From NCBI RefSeq assembly GCF_014695915.1, contig NZ_JACJPF010000101.1, forward strand, positions 186,001 through 250,000: a stretch of DNA of 64,000 nt, in the 5' to 3' direction. This DNA is from Trichocoleus sp. FACHB-40. Its GTDB lineage: Bacteria > Cyanobacteriota > Cyanobacteriia > Cyanobacteriales > FACHB-T130. This document shows positions 15,634 to 25,106 of the stretch, piece after piece. Position 1 is the first letter of the stretch. Each line of letters begins with the position of its first letter. The notes under the pieces are model-generated. The model saw nothing but the letters and a program-made list of their open reading frames with translations, had not been told where the DNA came from and ran no database searches. A program made the position numbers and the translations under genes.

Positions 15634-18399
15634 CTATTTGGGCCAGGTGAAATAGAAAGTTGCTCCTTGCCCTAATTGAGATTTCAGCCAAATTGTTCCT
15701 CCTTGCTGTTCAATGATTTTCTTAACAATAGCTAGACCAACACCAGTATTTTCTACCTTGTCTCGCGCTTCCAGTGTCTGAAACATCACGAAAACTTTTT
15801 CATGATATTGGGGAGCGATCCCATTTCCGTCATCTGCGACAGCAAATTCGTAGCACGTTTCTCTATTCTGGACAGATATTGTCACATTTCCCTCTGACCG
15901 AGGGTGGTGTTTAATACAGTTGCTCAGCAGATTAGCAAACACTTGCTCTAAGAGCAAGCGTCCTGTAAATAACGTTGGCATTTCCGGCTCTATGGTAATG
16001 GTAAAGGTTGGAGGAGCTGCCAAGGAGCCGATAATATTTGCCAGCAAGGTTGCTACGTTTACAAGTTCTGGTGGTTTGCTCACCCGTCCGACGCGGGAAT
16101 ACTGCAAAAGTGCATTAATTAGTGCTTCCATGCGATGAACGCGCCCGCGCAGTAAATCCATGTTACGGCGCGTTTCCAGATCGAGTTTATCTTCGATATC
16201 TTCTTCAATCCAAGTCGAGAGATTTGCGATCGCTCTCAATGGTGCCTTCAAGTCATGGGAGACAATATAAGCAAACTGGTCGAGTTCTTTGTTGCGTTTC
16301 TCTAGGTCAGCGTTAGTCTGGGCGAGAATACTACTCAGACGGGCTAATTCCTCCGCACGGGCTAGCAAATCTTCTTCAGCTTTTTTGCGCTCGCTGATGT
16401 CAACACAAGAGCCAATATAGCCAGCAAAAGTGCCATCGGGTGTAAATCGCGGTCTTCCTGTATCCAAAACCCAGCGATACTCCCCATCTGCACGCAAAAG
16501 ACGGTATTCCATCTGGAAATTTTCGCGGACATGAAAAGCCGTCATGTAGGTATCCAAGCAACGTTGGAAATCATCTGGATGCACTCCTTGAGTCCAACCG
16601 TGGCCCATTTCTTGCTCCAGAGTCCGTCCTCCGAAGGTAAGCCAACTTTGATTGAAGAAATTACACAACCCATCTGTCCCCGACATCCATAACAACACTG
16701 GCGCACTATCTGCCATTGTGCGGAAACGTTCTTCGCTTTCTTGCAATGCTGCTTGCGATCGCTTACGCTCAGTCAGTTCTTGTTCCACTGTTTGGAACAG
16801 ACGAGCGTTGTCAACTGCTAAAGCAGCACGACGAGCCAGTTCAGAGGCAAATATGAGGTCAGATTCGTTGTAGTGACGATTAGACTCAGCCCAGACAAAG
16901 GTAATCGCCCCCAGTGTCCGCCCGCGAGCTACCAACGGTACGATCATTGCAGATGTGTAGCCAATTTGCCTGAGCAGTTCCAGTTGTTCTGCGTCGCGGG
17001 CTACCTCCACCAGGAGCGAGTCGGGAATCTCTGGGTATAATTCTGCCTGACCAGTACGCAGCACCTTCGCCAGACCATACGGCTCGTTCATGTCGGGGGG
17101 GTAGCGTTGATGCAATTGTTGCGCCCATTCCACCTTTGACGGGTCTACATGGATAACTGCCAAGCGGCGGGGTGTCTGTTCCTCATCAAGGATATCGACG
17201 CAGCACCAGTCAGCCAGATGGGGGACGGCGAGGTGAGCCAAGGTTTCCAGGGTGGTTTGGTAGTCAAGGCTGTTAGAAAGTAGGGTGCTAGCCTCGACAA
17301 GAAACTGCTGTTGTTCTTGCGATCGCTTATTCTCGGTGATATCCATGCACACGCCGAGCATTCTGACTGCATTTCCTGTTTCGTCGCAAAAAACCTGACC
17401 TTTTCCCCCAATCCAGCAGATATTGCCGTTAGGCGAAATAATCCGGAATTCAATGGCGTAATTGGTTTTCTGCTCTACAGATTGCGCGATCGCTTTCTCT
17501 ACAAACTCCCGGTCTTCCGGATAAATCTTTTCAACAAAATCTGCAAAAGTGCCGCTTCCAGTAGCTATAGCATTCATAGGTTCCAGCGTATCCGACCACG
17601 CCAGCTCCCCTGTCAGAATGTTCCAGTCCCAAATCCCCATTACTCCCGCGTCTAGGGATAACCGCAGTCTCTCCTCACTTTTACGCAGCGCTGTTTCCGT
17701 CTGCTGTCGCTCAGTAATATCTAAAATCAGAGACAGCACTGAAACGACATTCCCCGACTCATCTACTAAAGCCGAGTTGTACCACTCGCAGTAGACAATC
17801 GAGCCATCTTTTGTATAGTTCCGGTTGTGGGAAATATTACGCCGTTCGCTGCCATTGAGTAACCGGGATACTACCCCATTGACAGATGCCAAATCTTCTG
17901 GTAATACGAATTTCCATTCGCTCGGATGTTTACCCATTAGTTGGTCGCTTTCCCATCCGAATAGGGTTTCGGCTTGCTGCGACCACTTGATCACCCGAAA
18001 GTTACTATCCCACTCGATGACTGCTAGTGGCGAGTTTTCTAGATGAAAGCTGAGTATCTGGAGTGGATCTTGTGTAGTTTCTTGTTGTTGGGTAGGGATA
18101 GCGCGATCGCCTTGCAGCTTTTGGCGATAAGTATTAACCACACTCGCTACGCTTGCTGTCGCCAAAGTAGTTTTACTTTCGCGACTTCTAGTTGCTTGAT
18201 GCTTTTTTACCTGCAAGAAAGCGGCTAAAATAGAGGTCAACATTCCTCTTTTGATGCCACTATACAAGACACTAATTAAAATAGCCATAAAAATTAAGCT
18301 AAAGTAGCCATTTTTATCGCTATTTATATTGAGAGTGTCTACTAGCAGTTTAATTAGCAAAGCTAGTATTACCGCTACTATAGGGACACCGTAACGCAT
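15634..18399 (-). CDS. Membrane-anchored PAS-PAS-GAF-PAS histidine kinase
   Basis: 921 residues. The N-terminal 65 residues hold about three hydrophobic helices (GVPIVAVILALLIKLLVDTL, FSLIFMAILISVLYSG, then MLTSILAAFL), resembling half of a DUF4118/KdpD-type membrane domain. Then PAS (about 120 to 235), PAS (about 240 to 360), GAF (about 370 to 520), PAS (about 545 to 665), and a kinase core with FAYIVSHDLKAPLRAIANL-type phosphoacceptor and VADDGNGI, TGVGLAIVKKI. This phosphoacceptor type is found in phytochrome-like kinases that signal to Rcp1 receivers, matching the receiver gene directly downstream. The kinase at 18767 shares its C-terminal half and probably arose by duplication. Confidence 0.88.
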   Translation of the reverse strand: MRYGVPIVAVILALLIKLLVDTLNINSDKNGYFSLIFMAILISVLYSGIKRGMLTSILAAFLQVKKHQATRSRESKTTLATASVASVVNTYRQKLQGDRAIPTQQQETTQDPLQILSFHLENSPLAVIEWDSNFRVIKWSQQAETLFGWESDQLMGKHPSEWKFVLPEDLASVNGVVSRLLNGSERRNISHNRNYTKDGSIVYCEWYNSALVDESGNVVSVLSLILDITERQQTETALRKSEERLRLSLDAGVMGIWDWNILTGELAWSDTLEPMNAIATGSGTFADFVEKIYPEDREFVEKAIAQSVEQKTNYAIEFRIISPNGNICWIGGKGQVFCDETGNAVRMLGVCMDITENKRSQEQQQFLVEASTLLSNSLDYQTTLETLAHLAVPHLADWCCVDILDEEQTPRRLAVIHVDPSKVEWAQQLHQRYPPDMNEPYGLAKVLRTGQAELYPEIPDSLLVEVARDAEQLELLRQIGYTSAMIVPLVARGRTLGAITFVWAESNRHYNESDLIFASELARRAALAVDNARLFQTVEQELTERKRSQAALQESEERFRTMADSAPVLLWMSGTDGLCNFFNQSWLTFGGRTLEQEMGHGWTQGVHPDDFQRCLDTYMTAFHVRENFQMEYRLLRADGEYRWVLDTGRPRFTPDGTFAGYIGSCVDISERKKAEEDLLARAEELARLSSILAQTNADLEKRNKELDQFAYIVSHDLKAPLRAIANLSTWIEEDIEDKLDLETRRNMDLLRGRVHRMEALINALLQYSRVGRVSKPPELVNVATLLANIIGSLAAPPTFTITIEPEMPTLFTGRLLLEQVFANLLSNCIKHHPRSEGNVTISVQNRETCYEFAVADDGNGIAPQYHEKVFVMFQTLEARDKVENTGVGLAIVKKIIEQQGGTIWLKSQLGQGATFYFTWPK

Positions 18400-18539
18400 A
18401 AGCTAAGAGCAAACCACTAGGCAAAAGCTCCATCCTCCTAATGACAAAATGCCACACAACAGCTGCTTCGACATCCACCACTAGGAGGGCAACTAATTTT
18501 TTTAATAGTTTTGGGTTTTGAGTAAAAACGCCTTCTAAA

Positions 18540-18569
18540 TGTAGAGACTTTGCTAGCAAAGTCTCTACA
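18540..18569. repeat. 30-bp perfect palindrome, dispersed type
   Basis: TGTAGAGACTTTGCT and its exact complement. This TGTAGAGAC..GTCTCTACA element is common between cyanobacterial genes. It lies between two kinase genes, upstream of the 15634 kinase, and may act as an RNA hairpin. Confidence 0.8.
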
Positions 18570-18623
18570 CGCGGGTACACAAACAGGACTTAGGCAGTTA
18601 ATTAGTGAATGCCTGATTCTGTC

Positions 18624-18652
18624 GTAGGGGCATGGCAATGCCATGCCCCTAC
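18624..18652. repeat. GTAGGGGCATGGC hairpin, dispersed
   Basis: A 13-bp perfect stem around an AAT loop, and a longer version of the hairpin at 5457. It is located 115 bp after the end of the CHASE3 kinase. Confidence 0.7.
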
Positions 18653-18766
18653 AGCGTGTTGACGTGCGTAAGCCCTAACAAACCAAGCTACCCTCCCCCA
18701 AGGGGAAGGCTTAGCCTACAGCCTAGAGGCGTATATTTAACAAGGAAACTTCTCGCCTCTCAACTC

Positions 18767-20968
18767 CTAACTCATAACTTCTAACTCCTCGCTTCTTGGC
18801 GGAAATTTAGACCAGGTAAAGCGAAATGTCGATCCTTGACCTATTTGAGATTCCAAGCGGACGCTTCCCCCTTGAGTCTCGACAATTTTTTTAACTAGAG
18901 ATAAACCAACGCCAGTGTTTTCCGCCGTATCGCGGGCTTTTAAGGTTTGAAAAATCTCAAAAACTTTCTCATGGTACTCGGTAGCAATTCCTGGCCCATC
19001 ATCTGCTACGGCAAATTCGTAAAAGTTGCCTTGGTCTTGAACAGATATTGTCACCGTTCCATCGGCTCGATCGTGGTGTTTGATGGCGTTGGAAAGCAGG
19101 TTGGCAAAAACTTGTTGTAAGAGCAGGCGTTGGGTGGAAAGAGTAGGCATTCCTGGTTGTACGCTGATGGTAAAGGCGGGTGGGGGTGCTAGGGAGTCTA
19201 CGATCTCTGCTAGTAAGTTAGCAACGTCCACTTTTTCAACTGATGCTTTGACTCTTCCGACGCGGGAATAATGGAGGATGCCATCGATCAGTGCTTCCAT
19301 ACGATGAACGCGCGATCGCAGTAAAGTTATATTGCGCTGGGTTTCTTCGGATTCACCAGGTAAATCTTCTTCAATCCAAGTGGAGAGGTTAGCGATCGCT
19401 CTCAAGGGTGCTTTCAGGTCATGGGAGACAATATAAGCAAACTGGTCGAGTTCTTGGTTACGTTTTTCTAGGGCGGTGTTAGTTTGAACCAAGATAGAAC
19501 CAAGTCTGGCTAATTCCCCTGCACGCGATCGCAAATCTTCTTCAGCTTTTTTGCGGTCGGTGATGTCGCTGTTAATTTCCAGAATTGCTAACGGTTCCCC
19601 GTCATCATCCACCTGCAACGACCAACGACTAGAAACAGTAATCTTGCTTCCGTCGCGCTTGGTGTGAACAACTTCACCCTTCCAATAACCTTCTTCTTGG
19701 AAGACTTCTTGAATTTCTTCTAACGGTTGCGGAAATTCGGTTTTGAATAAGGCGTGGCTCAATTGACCAATGGCTTCTTCTTTTCTCCAGCCATAAATCC
19801 GCACTGCACCCTGATTCCAATAGGTAATCAGATCGTGGCGATCGCGCACAATAATCGTATCATTTGCCAAGTCGAGCAGAGTCGCTTGTTTTCGCAGAAT
19901 TTCCTCCGACTGTTTGCGCTCCGTAATGTCGCGGACAATCCCAATTAACAGGTGCTGATTGTCCAATCGCATTTCGCTAAAGACTAACTCCATCGGGAAC
20001 ACTGTCCCATTCTGCCGCTGTCCCACCGTCTCTTGCAGCCGCCGAATTTTGGAATAGTCATTGCCAACAAAGCGGTTTAGAGTTTGGACACTATCACCGC
20101 TAAAGTATTGTGCCAGCAAGAGTTTTAGGTTTTTGCCAACAACTTCCTCTGGTTCATAACCAAACATCATCCCCGCAGCTTTATTAAAAGACTCCAGGTG
20201 TCCCTGCTCATTGATAGTAATAATCCCATCAACCACATTATCCAAAATTGCTTGGATGCGAATGTTACTTTCGCGCAAGCCAGTTTGCCGTTCTGCAAGT
20301 TCCCGGTCTAACTGGTCAAACAGATACACAGCTGCCAGCGAGCCTAGCACCCCAAGTATGACCGTAGTGCCTAGTACGCCTATGGTCATTACCTGCTGCT
20401 GGTTTAATTCCTGTTTGCGCTGAGAAAGCAGTATCTCCTCTTCCCTAGAAAAATCAGTAATTTGCCGACGAATGGCATCCATAGTGATTTTGTCTTGAGC
20501 ATCCAATCTGAAGGTGTCAGTGGCTCCTTGTTGGATGGCTCTTAACCTAGCCACATTTTGGTTCATAATGTCGATTTTTCGCTGGGAAAGCGATTGAATC
20601 TCTCGGACTCGTTGTTGCTGTTCTGGTTTATCTTTGACTAGCTGACTCAGTTCCTCAATAGTGTGAGGAATGCTAGCCATCCCAGAATCATAGGGTTGCA
20701 GATATTCAGGGCGATTCGTCAGAGCATAACCCCGAACTCCAGTTTCGGCATTCACTAAAGCTGTGAGCAAGCGATTGGCATACAAAAGCACCTTTTGAGT
20801 ATGGTCTACATACTGTTGCGCCACTGCGTTACTGCGTTGAAGTGCCGCAAACGCTACTACTGAAGTTAAAAGACACAAAATGGGAATGGCGATAATCAGC
20901 GCACCCCGCCGACGCACGGGTAAGTCTGACCAGAGAAGACGCAGTTGTTGAGTTCCAGAGGCGGTCAT
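18767..20968 (-). CDS. CHASE3-PAS-PAS sensor histidine kinase
   Basis: 733 residues. Transmembrane helix 1 (about 20 to 45), periplasmic CHASE3 domain (about 50 to 190) with the hallmark NAETGVRGYALT, transmembrane helix 2 (about 195 to 220), PAS (about 235 to 355), PAS (about 360 to 475), a coiled coil, then SHDLKAPLRAIANLSTWIEE and an ATP-binding domain with VADDGPGIA and TGVGLSLVKKI. It senses an unknown extracytoplasmic cue. Its kinase core is close to that of the 15634 kinase. The final residues EELEVMS and the stop are encoded by GAGTTAG-type heptamers that continue past the gene. Confidence 0.9.
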   Translation of the reverse strand: MTASGTQQLRLLWSDLPVRRRGALIIAIPILCLLTSVVAFAALQRSNAVAQQYVDHTQKVLLYANRLLTALVNAETGVRGYALTNRPEYLQPYDSGMASIPHTIEELSQLVKDKPEQQQRVREIQSLSQRKIDIMNQNVARLRAIQQGATDTFRLDAQDKITMDAIRRQITDFSREEEILLSQRKQELNQQQVMTIGVLGTTVILGVLGSLAAVYLFDQLDRELAERQTGLRESNIRIQAILDNVVDGIITINEQGHLESFNKAAGMMFGYEPEEVVGKNLKLLLAQYFSGDSVQTLNRFVGNDYSKIRRLQETVGQRQNGTVFPMELVFSEMRLDNQHLLIGIVRDITERKQSEEILRKQATLLDLANDTIIVRDRHDLITYWNQGAVRIYGWRKEEAIGQLSHALFKTEFPQPLEEIQEVFQEEGYWKGEVVHTKRDGSKITVSSRWSLQVDDDGEPLAILEINSDITDRKKAEEDLRSRAGELARLGSILVQTNTALEKRNQELDQFAYIVSHDLKAPLRAIANLSTWIEEDLPGESEETQRNITLLRSRVHRMEALIDGILHYSRVGRVKASVEKVDVANLLAEIVDSLAPPPAFTISVQPGMPTLSTQRLLLQQVFANLLSNAIKHHDRADGTVTISVQDQGNFYEFAVADDGPGIATEYHEKVFEIFQTLKARDTAENTGVGLSLVKKIVETQGGSVRLESQIGQGSTFRFTWSKFPPRSEELEVMS

Positions 20969-21638
20969 TACGAACTTTTTGTTTTGTGCTTTTATTTCAA
21001 TCCCTGATAGGGATTAATATAGAACCACCCCTGTTCCAACAAGTCAAACCCTAATAGGCATTAGGCAGACTATACCATGTCCATGACGCAACGCTGTATT
21101 TGCTTTGCCCTAATCCCCAATCCCTCTTGAAGATCGAGATTTTAAGAAATCCGCAAAAAGGGTGATTCTAAGGCTGCCAACCCGGTATACTCATACCAGC
21201 GCTAGTTGAAAACCGTGATTGTTCTAATGGCACCGACTCAAGCAATGTGGAGAATTATAGCCGATAACATCCAGCGATTTCCAGCAACGCCTATGTCTGG
21301 CTGCGATCGCGTGGTTTGCTTTGGCTGTGTTCCGTGTTTAAGTATAGGGTCTTGACAAAATCAAGAGCAGTGGTGGTTTAAAGGGCGCGATCGCTCACAG
21401 GTTTGTACTACAATTAACCAGTCCCTAAACTGTCACCAGAAACAAACGCTGCCCTTGACATTAATGTAGTGTAATGTTTACCTAGACTACCCTTAGTAAA
21501 CAAAAGCGCTGAAATTTGCTTGGGAGGGAATAAATTATCAGAACACTGAAGGGATGCACTTTAATTGACTGCTGCAAAATGTTTATAAACTCAATTATTT
21601 TAAGAAAGTCATAGAATTGGAAAGTGTGGAAGTAGAAG
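20969..21638. other. Divergent control region between sensory genes
   Basis: A 670-bp gap between the leftward kinase and the rightward NarL-type regulator. It contains several HIP1-type sites and an isolated AATCCCTGATAGGGATT palindrome near 20998. I could not place a convincing promoter. Confidence 0.4.
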
Positions 21639-22361
21639 ATGAGCCAAATTCGCGTAGCTTTAATTGAAGACCACGACCTAACCAGGGTCGGGATACGAAC
21701 AGCGCTGCAACAGCGTGGGGAAATAGAATTTGTCGGCGAGGCAGCAAATGCCGCCGAAGGTCTGAAGTTACTGGAAGCGACCAAGCCAGATGTCGCCATT
21801 GTCGATATTGGTCTGCCAGATATGGACGGGATTGAATTAACAAGAACGTTCAAAGAAGCGCAGGCAGCATTGGAAGACCCAGCTAACACGAAAGTATTGG
21901 TGTTGACCTTGCAAGATGACGAAGAAGCAGTGCTGGCGGCATTCGCAGCAGGTGCAGACTCGTACTGCATGAAGAATATCAGTTTTGATAAATTGCTCGA
22001 AGCGCTGCAAGTGACTCACGAAGGCAACGGATGGATCGATCCAGCGATCGCCCGAATTGTCTTAAGGCAGACCAGAGCCAGTCAAGCAGGAGGCGATTTA
22101 GCACCTGCATCAAAAACGGTAATAATTCATGCTACAGAGCCAGAATACTCTCAGCTAATAGAAGCTTACCCCCTGACAGAAAGGGAATTGGAAGTTCTCC
22201 AACTGATTGTTGAAGGCTGTAGCAATGCCGCGATCGCCGAAAAACTATACATCACCGTAGGAACCGTAAAAACCCACGTCCGGAACATCTTAAATAAGCT
22301 GTGTGCCGATGACCGCACCCAAGCAGCTGTGCGTGCATTGCGCTCTGGTTTAGTAGGATAA
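21639..22361 (+). CDS. NarL/FixJ-type response regulator
   Basis: 240 residues. Receiver (1 to about 135) with VALIEDHDLTRVGI, the phospho-Asp in VAIVDIGLPDMDG and MKNISFDKL; linker; LuxR-type helix-turn-helix (about 172 to 236) with LTERELEVLQLIVEG and VGTVKTHVRNILNKL. It is a transcription factor, activated by phosphorylation, and the only DNA-binding output of the sensory block. It lies head to head with the CHASE3 kinase, 670 bp apart, so that kinase is a plausible donor. The receiver has an extra stretch (EAQAALEDPANT) before the fourth strand. Confidence 0.92.
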   Translation: MSQIRVALIEDHDLTRVGIRTALQQRGEIEFVGEAANAAEGLKLLEATKPDVAIVDIGLPDMDGIELTRTFKEAQAALEDPANTKVLVLTLQDDEEAVLAAFAAGADSYCMKNISFDKLLEALQVTHEGNGWIDPAIARIVLRQTRASQAGGDLAPASKTVIIHATEPEYSQLIEAYPLTERELEVLQLIVEGCSNAAIAEKLYITVGTVKTHVRNILNKLCADDRTQAAVRALRSGLVG

Positions 22362-22670
22362 ACACTCTTGAGCCATCAGAGTTTGAAATGCAAAATTAAA
22401 AATTAAAAAAGCGATGATTAATTTATTAATTTTGCATTTTAAACTTTTTATCAGCTGTCGTTCTGACCAAATCATCAATCAGCGGCATCTAACAGGGTAA
22501 AAACGCTTTTAGCGTTGTCTCCGGTTGGCTGTATTAAAACAAAGTATGACCATTTGGATTACCCTTAAGCTGTCGATGTTTAATCTTAACCCTCAAGCGA
22601 TATATGGAGAGGAGGTGACTGGGGAAGAGGTGAAAAGCAAAAATGGGGTGTTAGCAATTACCTTTTTTCC

Positions 22671-22710
22671 ATTCCACAATCCACAATCCACAATCCACAA
22701 TCCACAATTG
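22671..22710. repeat. TCCACAA heptamer array
   Basis: Five consecutive CCACAAT heptamers ending 10 bp before the ATG at 22721. They occupy the leader where the ribosome-binding site should be. Confidence 0.85.
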
Positions 22711-22720
22711 GTATGAGCCG

Positions 22721-24421
22721 ATGAGTCAGGCAGAAGGGAGCAAACTCAAACTGATGGTGGTTGATGATGAGCATGACAACCTAGATTTGCTGTATCGAAC
22801 ATTCCGCCGAGATTTTCGAGTCTTCAAAGCCGACAGTGCCGCCTTGGCGCTGCAAGTATTGGAGGCAGAAGGGGAAATGGCTGTGATTATCTCTGACCAG
22901 CGAATGCCCCAGATGAACGGCACGGAATTTTTAAGCAAAACAGTTGAGCGCTTCCCTGATACAATTCGCATCCTGTTAACCGGATATACGGATGTTGAAG
23001 ACTTGGTGGACGCAATTAACTCAGGTCAGGTATTCAAATACATCACCAAACCCTGGAACCCAGAGAACCTGAAAGCAGTAGTTCAACAAGCTTCAGAAAC
23101 TTACAAGGTTCTAAAGCAAAGAACAAACGAACTGCGCCGTGCTTTGCGACGAGAAGAACTGTTTAATGCAGTGACAACTGCCATTCGGGAGTCACTTGAC
23201 TACAACAGTATGCTGCAAACGGTTGTCAATACAATTGGTCAGACATTTGAGGCAAGCCGTTGTATTCTCAGACCAGTAGAAGGCGATCGCTTGACGAGCG
23301 AAGCCTTCTCATACCAAAATCCTAATGCCGCCGCTAGTCAATTCCCTAATATTGATTCCGCCCTCGAAGCTGCCCTTGAGACTCACCAAACACAATTGGC
23401 TCAAGGCGAAGAACAAGGAACGCAATACACCCATCTAGTTGTACCCCTGATCTACCAGCAACAGCAGCAATCAGTTCTCTGCCTCTATCAGGACACTCAA
23501 AATGGGATGTGGGAACCCCAAGAAGTGCAGCTAATTGAAGGTGTTGCCGAACAAGCAGCATTGGCAATTTCTCAGGCAAAACTCTACCAGCGCACGCAAC
23601 AGCAGGCTCAGCAAATGCGCGCCGAACTAGAAGTAGCACGGCAAATCCAAAACAACCTACTGCGGCAAAGCTGGCCAGAAGTAGAAGGTCTTAAGGTACA
23701 AGCCTGTTGCGTAGCAGCTAGAGAAGTGGGGGGTGATTTTTTTGAAGTATATTTCCATCCCCAAGGCGACATCTGGCTGGCAGTAGGAGATGTATCTGGT
23801 AAAGGCGTACCAGCCGCGTTATTTATGGCTAGTGCGATTTCCGTGTTGCGCCGGGAACTGGCTCAAGAAATTTCTCCGGAGCCAGATGTCGTAATGCGGA
23901 ATTTAAACAGTATTATGTCAGATGATTTAGTCAGCACTAACTGCTTTATTACAATGGTGCTGGCTCGTTATACCCCAGCAGATCATACTCTCGTCTATGC
24001 CAATGCTGGTCACATCTATCCCCTCATATGGTCGCATCAAGCAGTGTTGCAACAATCAGCACAACTTGAGGACTCGGCACTTGAGCCGAATTTCCTGAAG
24101 ACTCGTGGCATTCCTCTAGGGATTCTACCAGTCTGGAAAGCCAAGCAGGGACAGGTAACTTTAAATGCAGGGGAAATATTCTTGCTGACGAGTGACGGGA
24201 TCACCGAAGCGACTGTCACTCAGTCGAGCGAACCGGGTCAATCGGATGTTGGTGGGAGCTTGGAACCCCAGGGTAGTATGCTGACACAAGATGGTCTTTG
24301 GAAACTTCTTAGGCAAGAGCCAGCGCCTTTCAATTTGACCAACTTATTAGCCCGGATTCGAGAACAGACGAACAACGTTCAGGAAGACGACCAAACTATA
24401 CTCTCTCTGGAGGTTCTTTAA
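22721..24421 (+). CDS. Receiver-GAF-PP2C (RsbU-like) phosphatase
   Basis: 566 residues. Receiver (1 to about 125) with LMVVDDEHDNLDLL, phospho-Asp in VIISDQRMPQMNG and KYITKPW; a GAF domain (about 150 to 300); a short coiled coil; a SpoIIE/PP2C catalytic domain (about 320 to 566) with GGDFFEVYF, VGDVSGKGVPAALFMA and LLTSDGITEA, which bind the two metals. It dephosphorylates a Ser/Thr phosphoprotein, typically a STAS anti-sigma antagonist. It is followed 4 bp later by an RsbW-like ATPase, so the two form one unit. No STAS gene is visible in the window. Confidence 0.92.
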   Translation: MSQAEGSKLKLMVVDDEHDNLDLLYRTFRRDFRVFKADSAALALQVLEAEGEMAVIISDQRMPQMNGTEFLSKTVERFPDTIRILLTGYTDVEDLVDAINSGQVFKYITKPWNPENLKAVVQQASETYKVLKQRTNELRRALRREELFNAVTTAIRESLDYNSMLQTVVNTIGQTFEASRCILRPVEGDRLTSEAFSYQNPNAAASQFPNIDSALEAALETHQTQLAQGEEQGTQYTHLVVPLIYQQQQQSVLCLYQDTQNGMWEPQEVQLIEGVAEQAALAISQAKLYQRTQQQAQQMRAELEVARQIQNNLLRQSWPEVEGLKVQACCVAAREVGGDFFEVYFHPQGDIWLAVGDVSGKGVPAALFMASAISVLRRELAQEISPEPDVVMRNLNSIMSDDLVSTNCFITMVLARYTPADHTLVYANAGHIYPLIWSHQAVLQQSAQLEDSALEPNFLKTRGIPLGILPVWKAKQGQVTLNAGEIFLLTSDGITEATVTQSSEPGQSDVGGSLEPQGSMLTQDGLWKLLRQEPAPFNLTNLLARIREQTNNVQEDDQTILSLEVL

Positions 24422-24425
24422 ATAA

Positions 24426-24854
24426 ATGAGAACTGAGCTGCACGTACCAAGTGACTTAAAGTTTTTGACGATTGTCGAAAGCTGGCTGCTGGGCTGTTTG
24501 GAAGTTGAGCTGACCGACTCGGTTGATTGGCCTCGTCAATCGAATCGCTTACGATTGGCTTTGGTGGAGGCATACTCAAACGTGGTGCGTCATGCTCATA
24601 GAGATCAACCAAATCTGCCAGTGTTGATTCGTCTGGAGCTGAAAGAGCGGGATATTGCTCTAGAAATTTGGGATCACGGTCAGGGATTTGATTTATCAAC
24701 TTATCTACCACCCAACCCGGATGATAAACAGGAAAGCGGCTATGGTTGGTTAATTATGAACCGACTGATGGACAGGGTGGAATACCGCTTACAGGTAAAT
24801 GGTCGCAACTGTCTGAAGCTGGAAGCAAGCTTACCAGAGGCAACTAAAGCTTAG
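24426..24854 (+). CDS. Anti-sigma-factor-type serine kinase (RsbW-like ATPase)
   Basis: 142 residues of the GHKL ATPase fold: N-box RLALVEAYSNVVRHAH, G1 box IWDHGQGFD and G2 region GYGWLIMNRLMD. Proteins of this kind phosphorylate a STAS antagonist and hold a sigma factor or another target. The ATG lies 4 bp after the phosphatase stop. With the phosphatase it forms two of the three arms of a partner-switching module. Confidence 0.88.
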   Translation: MRTELHVPSDLKFLTIVESWLLGCLEVELTDSVDWPRQSNRLRLALVEAYSNVVRHAHRDQPNLPVLIRLELKERDIALEIWDHGQGFDLSTYLPPNPDDKQESGYGWLIMNRLMDRVEYRLQVNGRNCLKLEASLPEATKA

Positions 24855-25106
24855 GGACGTATCAACGAATATTCAATTAGGGTGTCTTACAGTTAAACAC
24901 AGGGGACTCAAGCAAAGCTTTTGACCTAAAATTTGCTTACCTTTTAAAGCTGGTTGTTGGCAATGGGGATGGGATAGCTTTGTAAAAAAGGTTGAATAAA
25001 AAACCTTTTTGTCAAGTTTTACTAAGAAGAATTGATTTAATCTAATTAATATTTACTATTTGAAAAAGTTAAGACATTAAATTTTAATTTTGCGTTGGCG
25101 ATCGCT

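Noticed and set aside
20995-21018. TTTCAATCCCTGATAGGGATT, similar to cyanobacterial CRISPR repeats
   Set aside because: Only one unit, no second copy, no spacer and no cas gene in the window.
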